Assembly (NCBI RefSeq): GCF_024746815.1
Contig: NZ_CP080525.1
Span: forward strand, 6,442,501-6,506,500
Source of the DNA: Mesorhizobium sp. AR07
Lineage (GTDB): Bacteria; Pseudomonadota; Alphaproteobacteria; Rhizobiales; Rhizobiaceae
DNA: 64,000 bases
Direction: 5' to 3'
The notes under the pieces were generated by a model, which ran no database searches, had not been told where the DNA came from, and saw nothing but the letters and a program-made list of their open reading frames with translations. Both the position numbers and the translations under genes were made by a program. Of this stretch, positions 23,807 to 32,351 are shown one piece after another (the first letter of the stretch is position 1; the number at the start of each line of letters is the position of its first letter).

Positions 23807-24898
23807 TTAGGATCGCCGCCAATCTCGCATTCTCCGCTCCCATCGTCGCAAGACAGAATTGAGCAAGACGCGCGGCAGCGGTCGATATGGCATGGAGGCA
23901 TTAGCAAGCTGTTTGCCGAGTATGGTCGCGACGGTAGCGTATGATCGCTGCAGGTGAACGGCCTCCACCCTCGCGCTGTCGATGTTCTTGGCCGGGTGCG
24001 CGGCGACTTCCGCGATCGCTTCGCGCCACGCCTGCGGGGTGTTGGCCACCAGTGGCGCCGGCGCGAGATCGCTGTTTCGGTATGGCCAGGCCGCCGAGTA
24101 GACCGCTGGAATGCCGTGGCCGAGGAAATCAACTGCCTTGATGTCGGACTTTGAATCGATGAAGGCCTGATGGTTGTCCGAATGGATCGGCAACGGCGCG
24201 ACCGCCATCGTTTCGCCGACCGAGGCGAGAAATCTCCGGTAGTCGGCGAAGACCAGTCTGGGGACATGCTCGACCTGGCGGAACGAGGACCGGATGTGGT
24301 CGGGAAAGCGCCCGATCAGGATCGCCGTTAGGCCGAAGTCGTTCGCGACGGCGGCAATCGCCTCTGCAAGTCCCAGACCCTCGATTTCGACCATCGGAAG
24401 GTCGCTCGAAACCCAAAGCAGCTTCGTAGCCGGGGCGGCCCATCTGCTATCGTTCACCGCGACAGGCTCGAGACCGTTTGGAACGACGATGCTGCGATCT
24501 CCAAAATCTATACCGATCGCTTCTTGGAGCTCGGTTGCGAGCTTTTGATTGGGCGTCAACACGGCATCTGCATGAGCGAGGCACCAGGCGATCCTGCGGC
24601 TGGTCTCGTGCGTGTCGCGGTGCTGGTGAGCCGGCAGCCGAGGGATCAGGTCGTCGATGTCATAAATGAACCGGAGGCTATGACGCGCTAGAAAATCGAG
24701 CTGCGCTCTGCTGATATTCCTCTGCACAATCGCGGCATTGAAGTGATCGAAACCACGCCGCCCAATAGGCGCCAAGTCACGGTCCAGCAAGACATAGTCT
24801 GCTATCACCTTGGTCCTGGTCAGCGCATCGAGCAAAGGCGCGAGACGTATTTGGCAAATCTCCGGTTCGCTGGCGAAAACGGCCACACTGAGGTTCAT
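23807..24898 (-). CDS. glycosyltransferase-like protein (GT-B type)
   Basis: A 363-residue protein starting MNLSVAVFASEPEICQIRLAPLLDAL. The N-terminal half contains SLRFIYDIDDLIPRLP, a motif typical of a group of GT-B glycosyltransferases in surface-glycan loci, and then ADAVLTPNQKLATELQEAIG. The C-terminal half has TKLLWVSSDLP, AILIGRFPDHI and a late segment with DSKSDIKAVDFLGHGIPAVYS, which corresponds to the nucleotide-sugar binding helix. Donor and acceptor are unknown. It is on the opposite strand to the other remnants of this small locus and looks intact. Its 3' end is 15 bp from the end of the methyltransferase remnant. Confidence 0.75.
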   Translation of the reverse strand: MNLSVAVFASEPEICQIRLAPLLDALTRTKVIADYVLLDRDLAPIGRRGFDHFNAAIVQRNISRAQLDFLARHSLRFIYDIDDLIPRLPAHQHRDTHETSRRIAWCLAHADAVLTPNQKLATELQEAIGIDFGDRSIVVPNGLEPVAVNDSRWAAPATKLLWVSSDLPMVEIEGLGLAEAIAAVANDFGLTAILIGRFPDHIRSSFRQVEHVPRLVFADYRRFLASVGETMAVAPLPIHSDNHQAFIDSKSDIKAVDFLGHGIPAVYSAAWPYRNSDLAPAPLVANTPQAWREAIAEVAAHPAKNIDSARVEAVHLQRSYATVATILGKQLANASMPYRPLPRVLLNSVLRRWERRMRDWRRS

Positions 24899-25679
24899 CG
24901 TCGCTGACCACGTTAAGATGGCTCCGGTTATTTCCGGAGGAATGGCAATGGGTTACGCTTTTTAGTGGGGTTGTGGCAACGGGACGCCGCGCCATGCTCG
25001 TGGCACCAAGGCCAATTCCCATGGGTTTTTCTCAAGACCAGCTTCTGGCGCAACCGACCTCCAGTGTGGTCGATTGCAATGTCGCCTTTCAGGCGACGGC
25101 AAGGCTGACCGCTACGGCGGAGAAGGCCGCCCCCCATATGGGTCGTTCCATGGGGCTCCGCGACCTCGACGTTTCTAATCGTGACGGTCCTCGTGCTTCC
25201 TCGTGCTTGAAGCGCACCAGCGCCTCAGGCCCGAATTTGTCCTCGATCACGGCGAACCCCGTTCCGAGACTGTGATCCTTGAGTATGTGGATCGCATCCC
25301 AAATACCAGTCCATCGCGACATGAGTGCGCGGGACGTTTCCCGCATGAGCAAAACAGAACGTCAGCGAATTCTAGAAGTAGGCTTTAGGGAGCGGATGCG
25401 AAGACGGGTTCCTGGCCAAAAAAGCATTCGCAAGGGTACAATTCGAAATCGTCCGTTTCGAAGAAAGAAGGAAATCTAGGCGTGGTCGCAAGCGATCACA
25501 ACAGTTTTCCGCTGAATTCTGAAATTGCTAAGATGGGGCGGCCGGCGCGCGCTCGGAATGGAGCTCCCAGACGATCATCTGTCAGCGTTGATTGCTGTTG
25601 CGCTATCTACTCTACCGTTATGCTGGATCTTCGCACCAGATCGGCACGCGATTGATCTTAATCGCCACCAAGCGGCGGA
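24899..25679. other. intergenic region left of the IS element
   Basis: No gene is supported in these 781 bp. An 87-residue minus-strand frame (25089-25352, with WTGIWDAIHILKDHSLGTGF) reads fairly naturally in its first 50 residues and may be the tail of a lost gene, but I do not recognise it. The rest shows frames with stop codons and poor composition, as expected of decayed insertion debris. Confidence 0.35.
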
Positions 25680-25698
25680 TACGTAGTCGGCCGTGAAC
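25680..25698 (+). repeat. left terminal inverted repeat of the IS5-type element
   Basis: The 19-bp end reads TACGTAGTCGGCCGTGAAC and is the exact reverse complement of 27220-27238. Confidence 0.85.
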
Positions 25699-25709
25699 AA
25701 TGAGAGGGA

Positions 25710-27047
25710 TCAGGCTTCGAGTTCCTTGGGGCGACTTTGGAGGGCGGCGATGAGAAGCCACAAAAGAGCCTTCAGCCACCTGAGCACGAGGGAGAAGTTG
25801 TAGCCTGCGGCGGCCAGGATGGCGTTGACGGCGTCGCCCTGCTTGCCGGCGAGGTAGTTGCGGCCCATCCGGTGCTCGGCCTTGATGTGGCCGATCACGG
25901 GCTCGATGGCGGAGCGGCGGCGCATCTGGCGCTTGATGAGCGGGGTGACGCGGCGTTTCTGGCCGCTGGTGAAGACTCTGAACGTGTGGCTCTGCGGTGC
26001 GTTGTGGCCGCGATAGCCGGCGTCGGCGAGGATGCGGCTGATCTCGTTGCCAATGGCCTTTTCCATGTCGGGGATGACGCTTGCGAGCGTGTGGCCGTCA
26101 TAGGGATTGCCGGGAAGCGCTTTTGCATGCAGGGCGAACTGGCCGCCCTTCGAGCGCTTCAGCCGTGGTGGCCACCGACACCTTCACCCCGAACTCGTAG
26201 GGCGCATGCGCCTTGCCCTTGCCGATGCATTCCACCTCGTGCGCGTGCAGGCTGTAGATCTTGCGGCCCCGCTGGCGCTGGCGCTGCTGGAGAACGGTGG
26301 CGGCCTGGTAGAGCGGCCATTTGAAGAGCGCGTCCAGTTCCGCATCGCCGGCGATCTGGCGGGAGATGTCGCGAAGGGTCCGGCCGAGATAGGTCTTGAG
26401 CCTGCGCAGCGCCTTGTTGGCCCGGTTGAACTGCTTGGCGTGGGCATAGCGCTGGTGCTTGATCAGCGCCAGCTTGCCGACCCGCACATAGCTCTGGCGC
26501 AAATTGAGCCCCGTCTTCTGGCCAGCCGCACCAGCCGTTCACGCGCCCGGTGGATGAGCTTGGCGTCGGTCGGGAACATAACGTTCTTCGGTTGCACGGT
26601 GGTGTCGACGATGACCTGGCACGTGTCGGCCGGCTTCATCGCCCCGGTCTTGACCGCAAGGCTGAGGCTTTCCTGCAAGAGCGCCATGATCCGCTCTTCG
26701 CCCATGCGGCTGCGCCAGCGCGTCATCGACGAGCGGTCGAACGGCAGCGTATGGTAGAAGAACGCCTCGCCGGTGAGATACTGGAAGTAGGGGTTCTCCA
26801 CCCAGCGCTCGCACAGCACCTCGTCCGACAGGTTGAAGGTGTGCTTGAGGATCGCCAGCCCCGCCATCAGCCGGGTCGGCAGCGGCGGCATGCCAGGGCC
26901 GTCCGAATAGACCGTGCCGAAACGCTCCTCCAGAACCGGCCAGTCGATCGCCTGCGCCAGCCGTACCAGCTCGTGCTTCATGTTGATGATCTGATCGAGC
27001 CTGGAGCGGAACAGGTCCTGCTCCCCCGTCTCGCGTGGCCTGGACAC
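25710..27047 (-). pseudogene. IS5-family transposase, frameshifted into three pieces
   Basis: The N-terminal piece (26463-27047) has DLFRSRLDQIINMKHELVRL, FNLSDEVLCERWVENPYFQY and VIVDTTVQPKNVMFPTD with the first catalytic Asp (VDTT). The middle (26098-26502) starts LRQSYVRVGKLALIKHQRYAHA, with the YSLHAHEVECIGKGKAHAPYEFG region. The C-terminal piece (25710-26066) has ILADAGYRGHN with the second Asp and RRSAIEPVIGHIKAEHRMGRN with the Glu. The DDE triad and the order match IS5-family transposases of about 445 residues. Frame changes lie near 26520 and between 26165 and 26070. It is very unlikely to make an active enzyme. Confidence 0.85.
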
Positions 27048-27219
27048 TCGCCGTCCCCTCGATTCGCCGCCGCCGAACCGAGTGAATCACGCTCCGCAGC
27101 ACAAGGGAATCGCAAAATCGAATTGCACGAAAACAGCGCCCAAACACCACAAATCCGGCATGCAATTCCAAAGCCGTCGTCCGCCTTAATCAGGATGCCA
27201 GATCAACGGCTTGCGGATA

Positions 27220-27238
27220 GTTCACGGCCGACTACGTA
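27220..27238 (-). repeat. right terminal inverted repeat of the IS5-type element
   Basis: This 19-bp end is the exact reverse complement of the left end; it lies about 170 bp upstream of the transposase start. Confidence 0.85.
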
Positions 27239-27696
27239 GGCCGACCGCTTCGCGCCCGGTGGCACGAATGACGGCCACACCCGGGACAGACTGGAAATGG
27301 CAGTCACTCCTTCGTCGACTGCTTTCCCAAAGAATCCCTTCTCAAACCAAGTTCAAGCCCAAAATTCCCATATGCGATTCCCCTGCCCGGGACAGGGATA
27401 GAAATGGTCCTGTTCATCAACCGGATCGCCTCAGCGGCAAGTCATCTGGCATTGGGAGCCGGGGCACGAACCGCTGGACTGGACGCTCGAAACGAAACGA
27501 GCCCGCCCACCTTTCGGCACGGTGGGCTCTCCACGGTCCAAAAATTGCTTGGGTTCCCGGACCGGTATAATCCACGTAGCCGAAATGGTTCCGGCAATCA
27601 AGCCGGACACCATTTTGGCTTGATCCGCTATCGTTGAAGTGTCAGCCTTGTGTCCGCATCAAGGTTCCGGCATGCTCAACGCCGCCGGAGGAGAAG
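27239..27696. other. intergenic region right of the IS element
   Basis: I see no supported gene in these 458 bp. Frames are short, Pro/Arg-rich and without ribosome-binding sites. The end of the stretch contains GGAGGAGAAG, which serves the following gene. Confidence 0.35.
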
Positions 27697-28023
27697 GTGG
27701 TAAGACTTTTTTTGGCCGCGTTGCTATTCATCGGCGCCTATCCGGCGCTGGCTAACGATCAGGCCGACGCTCTATCCGACATTGAGGCCAACTGCAAAGC
27801 CGAATGGGCTACCGACGATTCGATGCAGGAGTACTGCATCGGCAGACAGATCGACGCGATCGATGCCGTCGCGAAGATTCATAAATCCTCTCTCAGCGTC
27901 GCCGAGAAAGACATGCTCAATCAGTGCCTTTCGCAATGGACAAAGGATTGGAGCATGGTGAATTACTGCTATACAAAGCAGCATGACGCCTACGTTCGGC
28001 TCCAGGAAATTGAGCACCGATAG
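27697..28023 (+). CDS. small secreted protein with a duplicated Cys motif
   Basis: A 108-residue protein starting at GTG 27697, placed directly after GGAGGAGAAG. Residues 1-19 (MVRLFLAALLFIGAYPALA) form a typical Sec signal peptide with A-x-A cleavage before NDQADAL. The mature part has two similar halves: CKAEWATDDSMQEYCIGRQ and CLSQWTKDWSMVNYCYTKQ, each with C-x3-W, SM and Y-C followed by Q-x-DA. Each half could hold one disulfide within a short helical hairpin. It would act in the periplasm or outside the cell. I do not recognise a named family. Confidence 0.7.
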   Translation: MVRLFLAALLFIGAYPALANDQADALSDIEANCKAEWATDDSMQEYCIGRQIDAIDAVAKIHKSSLSVAEKDMLNQCLSQWTKDWSMVNYCYTKQHDAYVRLQEIEHR

Positions 28024-28049
28024 CTGGGGTTTCCCCGCTAGATGGATAC

Positions 28050-28210
28050 GCCTAGGGTGGTGTGGACTCTTAGAATTCCCCTTTTTGATCGGTTCGTGAT
28101 TCAAGACTGCTTTTTTGGAGCAGCCTTGCGCGTGATGGATCGGTCGGTGTTGAGTGACGCGGCGTGGGAGCGAATGATGCCGCTGGTCATCGGGCGTCCT
28201 GATCAGAAGG
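28050..28210 (+). mobile_element. left end of an IS5-family element (fragment)
   Basis: At 28135 a frame reads MDRSVLSDAAWERMMPLVIG, then RPDQKGS: the standard N-terminus of the orfA transposase of IS5-family (IS427-like) elements. About 80 bp before it, GGTGTGGACTCTTAGAATTCCC resembles the terminal repeat of such elements. The frame is lost after about 27 residues, so only the left end remains. Confidence 0.6.
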
Positions 28211-28350
28211 GATCGGCTCTGAAGCGCCGTTTGACGAGCAGCAACAGGCAGATCAAGGCCGCTCGCACCGTAACAGGTCGATCACTTTCTTCATGTCCTG
28301 GATGACGTCTCGGGTTCCGTAAACAGCGCCGACCTCCCGTATTCAGTACG

Positions 28351-28557
28351 ATGAGTGAGATATTGCGAGAATCCGGGTTTTCGGTCTGGCCAATCGCAGC
28401 ATTGATGTTCATCGCAGCCGGCGCGATTGGCCTGGCATTCGGGCACCTGGAGTTCTTTGCGCATGACCGCTTGCTGAAGCCAATCGCCACCCACTTTGGA
28501 AGGCGCAAGGTCGCCGCTGACAATAGCATCCAAACCCTGCCCGCATTGGCGACCTGA
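28351..28557 (+). CDS. small membrane protein, hypothetical
   Basis: A 68-residue frame starting MSEILRESGFSVWPIAALMF, with one hydrophobic helix (IAALMFIAAGAIGLAFGHL) and a basic C-terminal tail. There is no clear ribosome-binding site. Similar one-helix proteins are common next to mobile debris and are easily over-called, so the confidence is moderate. Function unknown. Confidence 0.4.
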   Translation: MSEILRESGFSVWPIAALMFIAAGAIGLAFGHLEFFAHDRLLKPIATHFGRRKVAADNSIQTLPALAT

Positions 28558-28574
28558 CAAAGGCGGGCTCGCGG

Positions 28575-28805
28575 TTAAGCTATCTCGTACGCGCCGTTGA
28601 AGAAGCCGAAGGCGTTATTGGCGACGATGGTCACGTTATTGTAGTCGCCGATCAGAACGCCACCGCCCGACGCGATCTCGCCCCGGATGTCCTTGCCTGT
28701 GCCCTCGTCGACACCGTATCCGGCGCTTCCACGGACAGGAGGATCCGGGAGATTGATCTGCAAGCTGCCGGTTCCTGAGCCGGCTCCCGGCAACGCCGAG
28801 CGCAT
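28575..28805 (-). CDS. hypothetical Gly-rich protein
   Basis: A 76-residue frame from ATG 28805, seven bases after the end of the upstream gene. It is Gly-rich and ends with IASGGGVLIGDYNNVTIVANNAFGFFNGAYEIA, where strands and turns alternate. No export signal is seen and no family is recognised. Being directly downstream of 28813-29142, it may be the second gene of a pair. Confidence 0.45.
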   Translation of the reverse strand: MRSALPGAGSGTGSLQINLPDPPVRGSAGYGVDEGTGKDIRGEIASGGGVLIGDYNNVTIVANNAFGFFNGAYEIA

Positions 28806-28812
28806 AACGCCC

Positions 28813-29142
28813 TTAGAACCTTAGCCCCTTGCTGTCGATGCCAGGGACCTCGGTATAGCCGAGGTCCTTCAACTGCTGCTGCAAGCGCTCGACCGTTTCT
28901 TTATCCACAACCACACCGGCAGCAATGAGTGCGGCAGGTTCTGCCGCTGCCGGCCGGCGACTTGTGGCCGGCGTTGGCGGCAACGATTTCATAAACCTTG
29001 AAAGGAACGTCATGTCGAACGAATAATGCACCGCGTCTAGCAGCAAACCCTTTGGCTTCTCAGCAGGACGCTTACCGTGGCGATCGTTCTTGTAACGGCC
29101 ATCATCCAGGTCGAACGCGACTCCGATCACTGATGTCGACAT
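28813..29142 (-). CDS. hypothetical protein
   Basis: A 109-residue protein starting MSTSVIGVAFDLDDGRYKND. The middle is Pro/Ala-rich and probably unstructured (PPTPATSRRPAAAEPAA). The C-terminus has a helix and a turn (VVVDKETVERLQQQLKDLGYTEVPGIDSKGLRF). A 42-codon frame before it (29127-29255, MVAQLIENMRSRTMGALDAV) overlaps its start by 16 bp and may be a small upstream gene; I do not list it separately. No family is recognised. Confidence 0.45.
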   Translation of the reverse strand: MSTSVIGVAFDLDDGRYKNDRHGKRPAEKPKGLLLDAVHYSFDMTFLSRFMKSLPPTPATSRRPAAAEPAALIAAGVVVDKETVERLQQQLKDLGYTEVPGIDSKGLRF

Positions 29143-29431
29143 TTCGGCACTTGTGCGACCTCGGGATAAGTTCCCTCGGCTGAGTTCTGCATCTTGACAG
29201 CATCTAGCGCGCCCATCGTTCGTGATCGCATGTTTTCAATCAGCTGCGCCACCATCGCCCTTCGCTTCGCGATGCCTGAAGCCAGCGCGCACCACATCAT
29301 TGAGTTTGCGTTTCGGACCGTGTTGGACGAAGCTGACCACCGCAACGCCGAGATAAGAGGTCGCCAATGATCGATTGCACGTGCCCAGGTTGGTCGGCTT
29401 AGGCGAATGCCTTGGGAGCCGGGTGTCGCGC

Positions 29432-29722
29432 ATGTGTCAACGAGTCTGGGCCATTATGGAGCAGTTGGAGATGCAGGGACGCTCGATGCGCGAGAAAGCG
29501 GGGATGATCCTGCTGGTATGCCATCACTTAGAGATGAAGGCGGGTGACATCTTGCCGATGAAAACTATCCTACACCTGGCCGCAACAATGTGTGATCTTT
29601 GCGCCGAGGAGGTCGCAGAGGGGATTGATCAGGCTTTTGAATACGGTTGGGTTGCTGGAACCAGGAAGGGATCGGCCATGCTGACGGAGGTGGGTCTGAA
29701 GCATACCCGGGCCACTGGTTGA
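29432..29722 (+). CDS. hypothetical winged-helix-like protein
   Basis: A 96-residue frame starting MCQRVWAIMEQLEMQGRSMR. The order helix-helix (AGMILLVCHHLEMKAGDILPMKTILHLAATM), then CAEEVAEGIDQAFEYGWV and a short strand pair (GSAMLTEVGLKHTRAT) fits a small winged-helix DNA-binding domain, the last part being the wing. The frame opens earlier, at 29375, and the start is not fixed by a good ribosome-binding site. A role in transcription control is only a shape-based guess. Confidence 0.45.
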   Translation: MCQRVWAIMEQLEMQGRSMREKAGMILLVCHHLEMKAGDILPMKTILHLAATMCDLCAEEVAEGIDQAFEYGWVAGTRKGSAMLTEVGLKHTRATG

Positions 29723-30688
29723 GCGATCGCAATATGGGAAAACAATGTGGGACGTCGCCGAAAAGCGATCATATCTGCCGCGAGACGGTCTGCCCTGGCG
29801 CGCTTATTTAGTTCAATGTCGGACAGCCTCAGGGCGGGGTAAAACAATGCGTATGCAGGTTGGGCCTGCCGAGCAGGAGGGGACTTCTCGAACAATCTTC
29901 TATCGATCTTTGATTGCTGGCGATGTCAGATCCGATCGATGCTGATAGCATCTATGCCGACGGCTCGAGGTACCTTGATGGAATTGACGATCGATGAAAC
30001 TCCAGGCAGTGATAAACGGACACCGCTGATCGCCGCCGGCTAGCGGTGATAGGGTGGCTTTGCGGTTAGGATCGACCGTTTTGACCATCTATGTGGCGGG
30101 GTCGAGCAGAAATTCACTGAAGCCGCCGTGATGCTTGCCTATGTGTCGCACCTGATCGTCCAGTCGACTGGCGTGTGGGTCGTCAGCATTCACCCCAATG
30201 GAGAGAACGCGGGGAAGGGATTTGTTCGAGTGCTGGCGATTAGGACCACGCTTTATGGTGGCCAATATCGACAGGGCGAGCACACAATCATCGTGAACCC
30301 AAGCTCGAGCCGCGGAGACGTTGTCGCCAAATTGACGGTCGCCGGGTGATTGCGGAGTACAGAGGCGGTGCGATCAAATTCAAGCCAAGCCGGCCAAAAA
30401 AGCCGTCTACCAACGGCCTTGCGGAACCGGTAGGGCAACTTATAGTCCGAGCCTGCGAATTGAACGCCAAGTGGCAGTCCTGCCTTATACACCCCAAGTG
30501 AGCGGATCAACGTCAAGCTTTCTCCTCGATGCAAGATAGCGGGAATTGAGATCGCGCTTGCCCTTGCTGATGGCGCTATAGTTTGCGTTCCCGGATAGAG
30601 CGGATACCTACACTGGCGGTGCAGACTTTATATTATTTTTTTTGAAATCGGTTTGCCGGCTGCAGCAGCTCATCTCGCCCGATAATCC
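29723..30688. other. right island end, mostly non-coding
   Basis: No gene is well supported here. A 73-residue plus-strand frame (30128-30349: MMLAYVSHLIVQSTGVWVVS, with RQGEHTIIVNPSSSRGDVVA) has some natural composition. A minus-strand frame near 30400-30534 contains KAGLPLGVQFAGS, which resembles an amidase C-terminus and may be a gene remnant. A T-rich tract lies at 30630-30645. Core-like genes resume at 30689, so the island's right edge is probably between 30.5 and 30.69 kb. Confidence 0.4.
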
Positions 30689-31597
30689 CTACACGACAAG
30701 TGTGACTAGGTTGTGGATGGTTGGGGCGCCATCGCTCTCTACAATTCCGCGCGCTATGAGATGCTCGATATGGGCAAGCACCGACAGTCCGGCAGCACCA
30801 TGCAGCCGCGGATCGGTATCGCGATAGATCGTCTTGACCATGTCCGCAATAGACCGGTCGCCGGCTCTTATCCTCTCCAGGATGGCGCGCTCGCGCATCT
30901 TGCGATGCGTCTTCAACCCGCGCATGAAACCGCGCGGTGCTGTCACCGGCCCGCCATGTCCCGGCAGCAGCAGGCGGTCCCCGCGTTCGATCAGCCGGTC
31001 CAGCGAGGCCATATAGTCGGCCATCGCCCCATCCGGCGGCGCGACGATAGACGTCGCCCATGCCATGACATGATCGGCCGAAAACAGGATCCCGGTTCCG
31101 TCCAGCGCGAATGTCGCGTGATTGGCAGTGTGGCCCGGGGTCAGAACCGTCCTGATCGACCAGCCGTCGCCGTCGACCACCTTGTCGTCGGGCAATGCGA
31201 TATCGGGAACGAAAGCCGTGTCGGCACTGGCATCGAGCGCATTGGTCTCGCCGATATGCAAGGGTCTTGCGGGGCGATGCGGTCCCTCTGCCACAACGGC
31301 GGCGCCGGTGCGCTCCTTCAGCCGGGCCGCCAGCGGGGAATGGTCGCGGTGCGTGTGGCTGACGAAGATATGGCTGACCGGCCGGCCGGCGATCACATCG
31401 AGCAGGGTTTGCAGATGCGCCTCGTTATCCGGCCCCGGATCGATCACCGCCAGCGTATCGCGGCCAACGATGTAGCTGTTGGTGCCGTGAAAGGTGAAGG
31501 GGCTTGGATTGCGGGCCGTGATGCGCTGGATATCAGGCGCGACACTCACCGCCTGGCCGTAGGCGGGATCGAAGCCGGTTTCGAATTTGAGAGCCAT
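30689..31597 (-). CDS. MBL-fold metallo-hydrolase
   Basis: A 302-residue metallo-beta-lactamase-fold hydrolase. It has the two-metal site motifs: HTHRDHSPL (HxHxDH) at about residues 79-84, the distal His of TPGHTANH, the Asp of FSADHVM, and a late LPGHGGP. The C-terminal part (GLKTHRKMRERAILERIR..., GLSVLAHIEHLIARGIV) is the winged-helix-like tail seen in LACTB2-like members. Relatives hydrolyse thioesters, phosphodiesters or RNA; the substrate here is unknown. I place the start at ATG 31597 (MALKFETGFDPAYGQAV); the much longer open frame upstream runs across the BioY gene on the other strand and is not coding. Confidence 0.88.
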   Translation of the reverse strand: MALKFETGFDPAYGQAVSVAPDIQRITARNPSPFTFHGTNSYIVGRDTLAVIDPGPDNEAHLQTLLDVIAGRPVSHIFVSHTHRDHSPLAARLKERTGAAVVAEGPHRPARPLHIGETNALDASADTAFVPDIALPDDKVVDGDGWSIRTVLTPGHTANHATFALDGTGILFSADHVMAWATSIVAPPDGAMADYMASLDRLIERGDRLLLPGHGGPVTAPRGFMRGLKTHRKMRERAILERIRAGDRSIADMVKTIYRDTDPRLHGAAGLSVLAHIEHLIARGIVESDGAPTIHNLVTLVV

Positions 31598-31636
31598 GGC
31601 AGGTGCATCGGTGCTTTGTTTGAGGAGGCGGCAAAA

Positions 31637-31709
31637 CCGATTGCCGCATAACACGCAAGCCAATATATAGGAGAACGCGGGGCCGCGAACATGAGATAGC
31701 GGCAATCGG
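31637..31709. promoter_or_regulatory. 11-bp perfect inverted repeat in the MBL/bioY divergent promoter region
   Basis: CCGATTGCCGC (31637-31647) is repeated in inverted form as GCGGCAATCGG (31699-31709), with 51 bp between the arms, in the 126 bp separating the divergent starts. The spacing could let a dimer or tetramer bridge the two arms. I looked for the alphaproteobacterial BioR box (TTATAGATAA-like) and did not find a clear one. Confidence 0.4.
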
Positions 31710-31723
31710 ATTGGGGAAATACG

Positions 31724-32314
31724 ATGGCAATTGCAACAACGATGCGTCCGCTTGTGTCTCTGGCTTTGCCGCAAAAGGGCGCGGCGCGGCTGGCAACGCA
31801 GCTTTTCCTGGCGATCGCCGGAACGCTGCTGCTGACCCTGTCGGCCAAGACCAAGGTGATGCTCGGGCCGGTCGACATTTCGATGCAGACGCTGGCCGTG
31901 CTCCTGATCGCCGCCGCCTTCGGCATGCGTCTCGGCGTCGCCACCTTGCTGCTCTACATGGCGGAGGGCGCGATAGGCTTTCCGGTCTTCCAGAGCACCC
32001 CGGAAAAGGGTCTCGGCATTGCTTACATGCTCGGCTCTACCGGCGGCTATCTCTTCGGTTTCGTGGTCATGGCGGCGATTGTCGGCTGGGCCGCCGATCG
32101 GGGCTGGGACCGCCACCCGATCAAGCTTTTCAACGCGATGCTGGTTGCCGAAGTCGTCATGATGGCCATGGGCTTTGCCTGGCTGGCGCTGCTGATTGGT
32201 CCCGAAAAGTCGTGGCAGTTCGGCGTCGTGCCGTTCATCGTCGGCGATCTGATCAAGGTTGCCCTGGCGGCAAGCCTGGTGCCGGCCATGTGGTCGCTGC
32301 TGAAGCGCGGCTGA
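31724..32314 (+). CDS. bioY: biotin transporter BioY
   Basis: A 196-residue membrane protein, the usual length for BioY, the substrate-binding unit for biotin uptake. It has five to six hydrophobic segments. The N-terminal region has [21 protein letters not shown], the family's substrate-facing segment with the M-Q-T motif, followed by [11 protein letters not shown] and [15 protein letters not shown], both well-conserved BioY segments. In rhizobia BioY can work with its own or shared EcfAA' energising units; none is encoded beside it here. It is divergent from the MBL gene and 38 bp from the next gene. Confidence 0.92.
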   Translation: MAIATTMRPLVSLALPQKGAARLATQLFLAIAGTLLLTLSAKTKVMLGPVDISMQTLAVLLIAAAFGMRLGVATLLLYMAEGAIGFPVFQSTPEKGLGIAYMLGSTGGYLFGFVVMAAIVGWAADRGWDRHPIKLFNAMLVAEVVMMAMGFAWLALLIGPEKSWQFGVVPFIVGDLIKVALAASLVPAMWSLLKRG

Positions 32315-32351
32315 ACCCCGGGAGCGATCGAGGACCGGACAGGTGCTTCGG

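Larger units (their letters stand above)
25680..27238 (-). mobile_element. IS5-type insertion sequence, complete ends, decayed transposase
   Basis: A 1559-bp element bounded by perfect 19-bp inverted repeats: TACGTAGTCGGCCGTGAAC at 25680-25698 and its complement at 27220-27238. The outermost bases allow a TA target duplication, as the flanks join TA to the repeat on both sides. It contains one transposase gene on the minus strand with at least two frameshifts. The ends being intact while the transposase is broken means it can move only if a related enzyme acts in trans. Confidence 0.85.

Noticed and set aside
30253-30534. Amidase gene fragment
   Set aside because: Only one short word (AGLPLGVQFAG) is similar; too little to call.
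3184-30700. Possible tRNA gene or att site at the island edges
   Set aside because: No cloverleaf could be drawn by eye, and no direct repeat longer than a few bases was found at both ends.
30713-31651. 312-codon plus-strand frame
   Set aside because: It is antisense to the MBL-fold gene, whose motifs are complete.
31598-31723. BioR binding box upstream of bioY
   Set aside because: The AATATATAGG word is only partly similar to the known box and lacks its symmetry.
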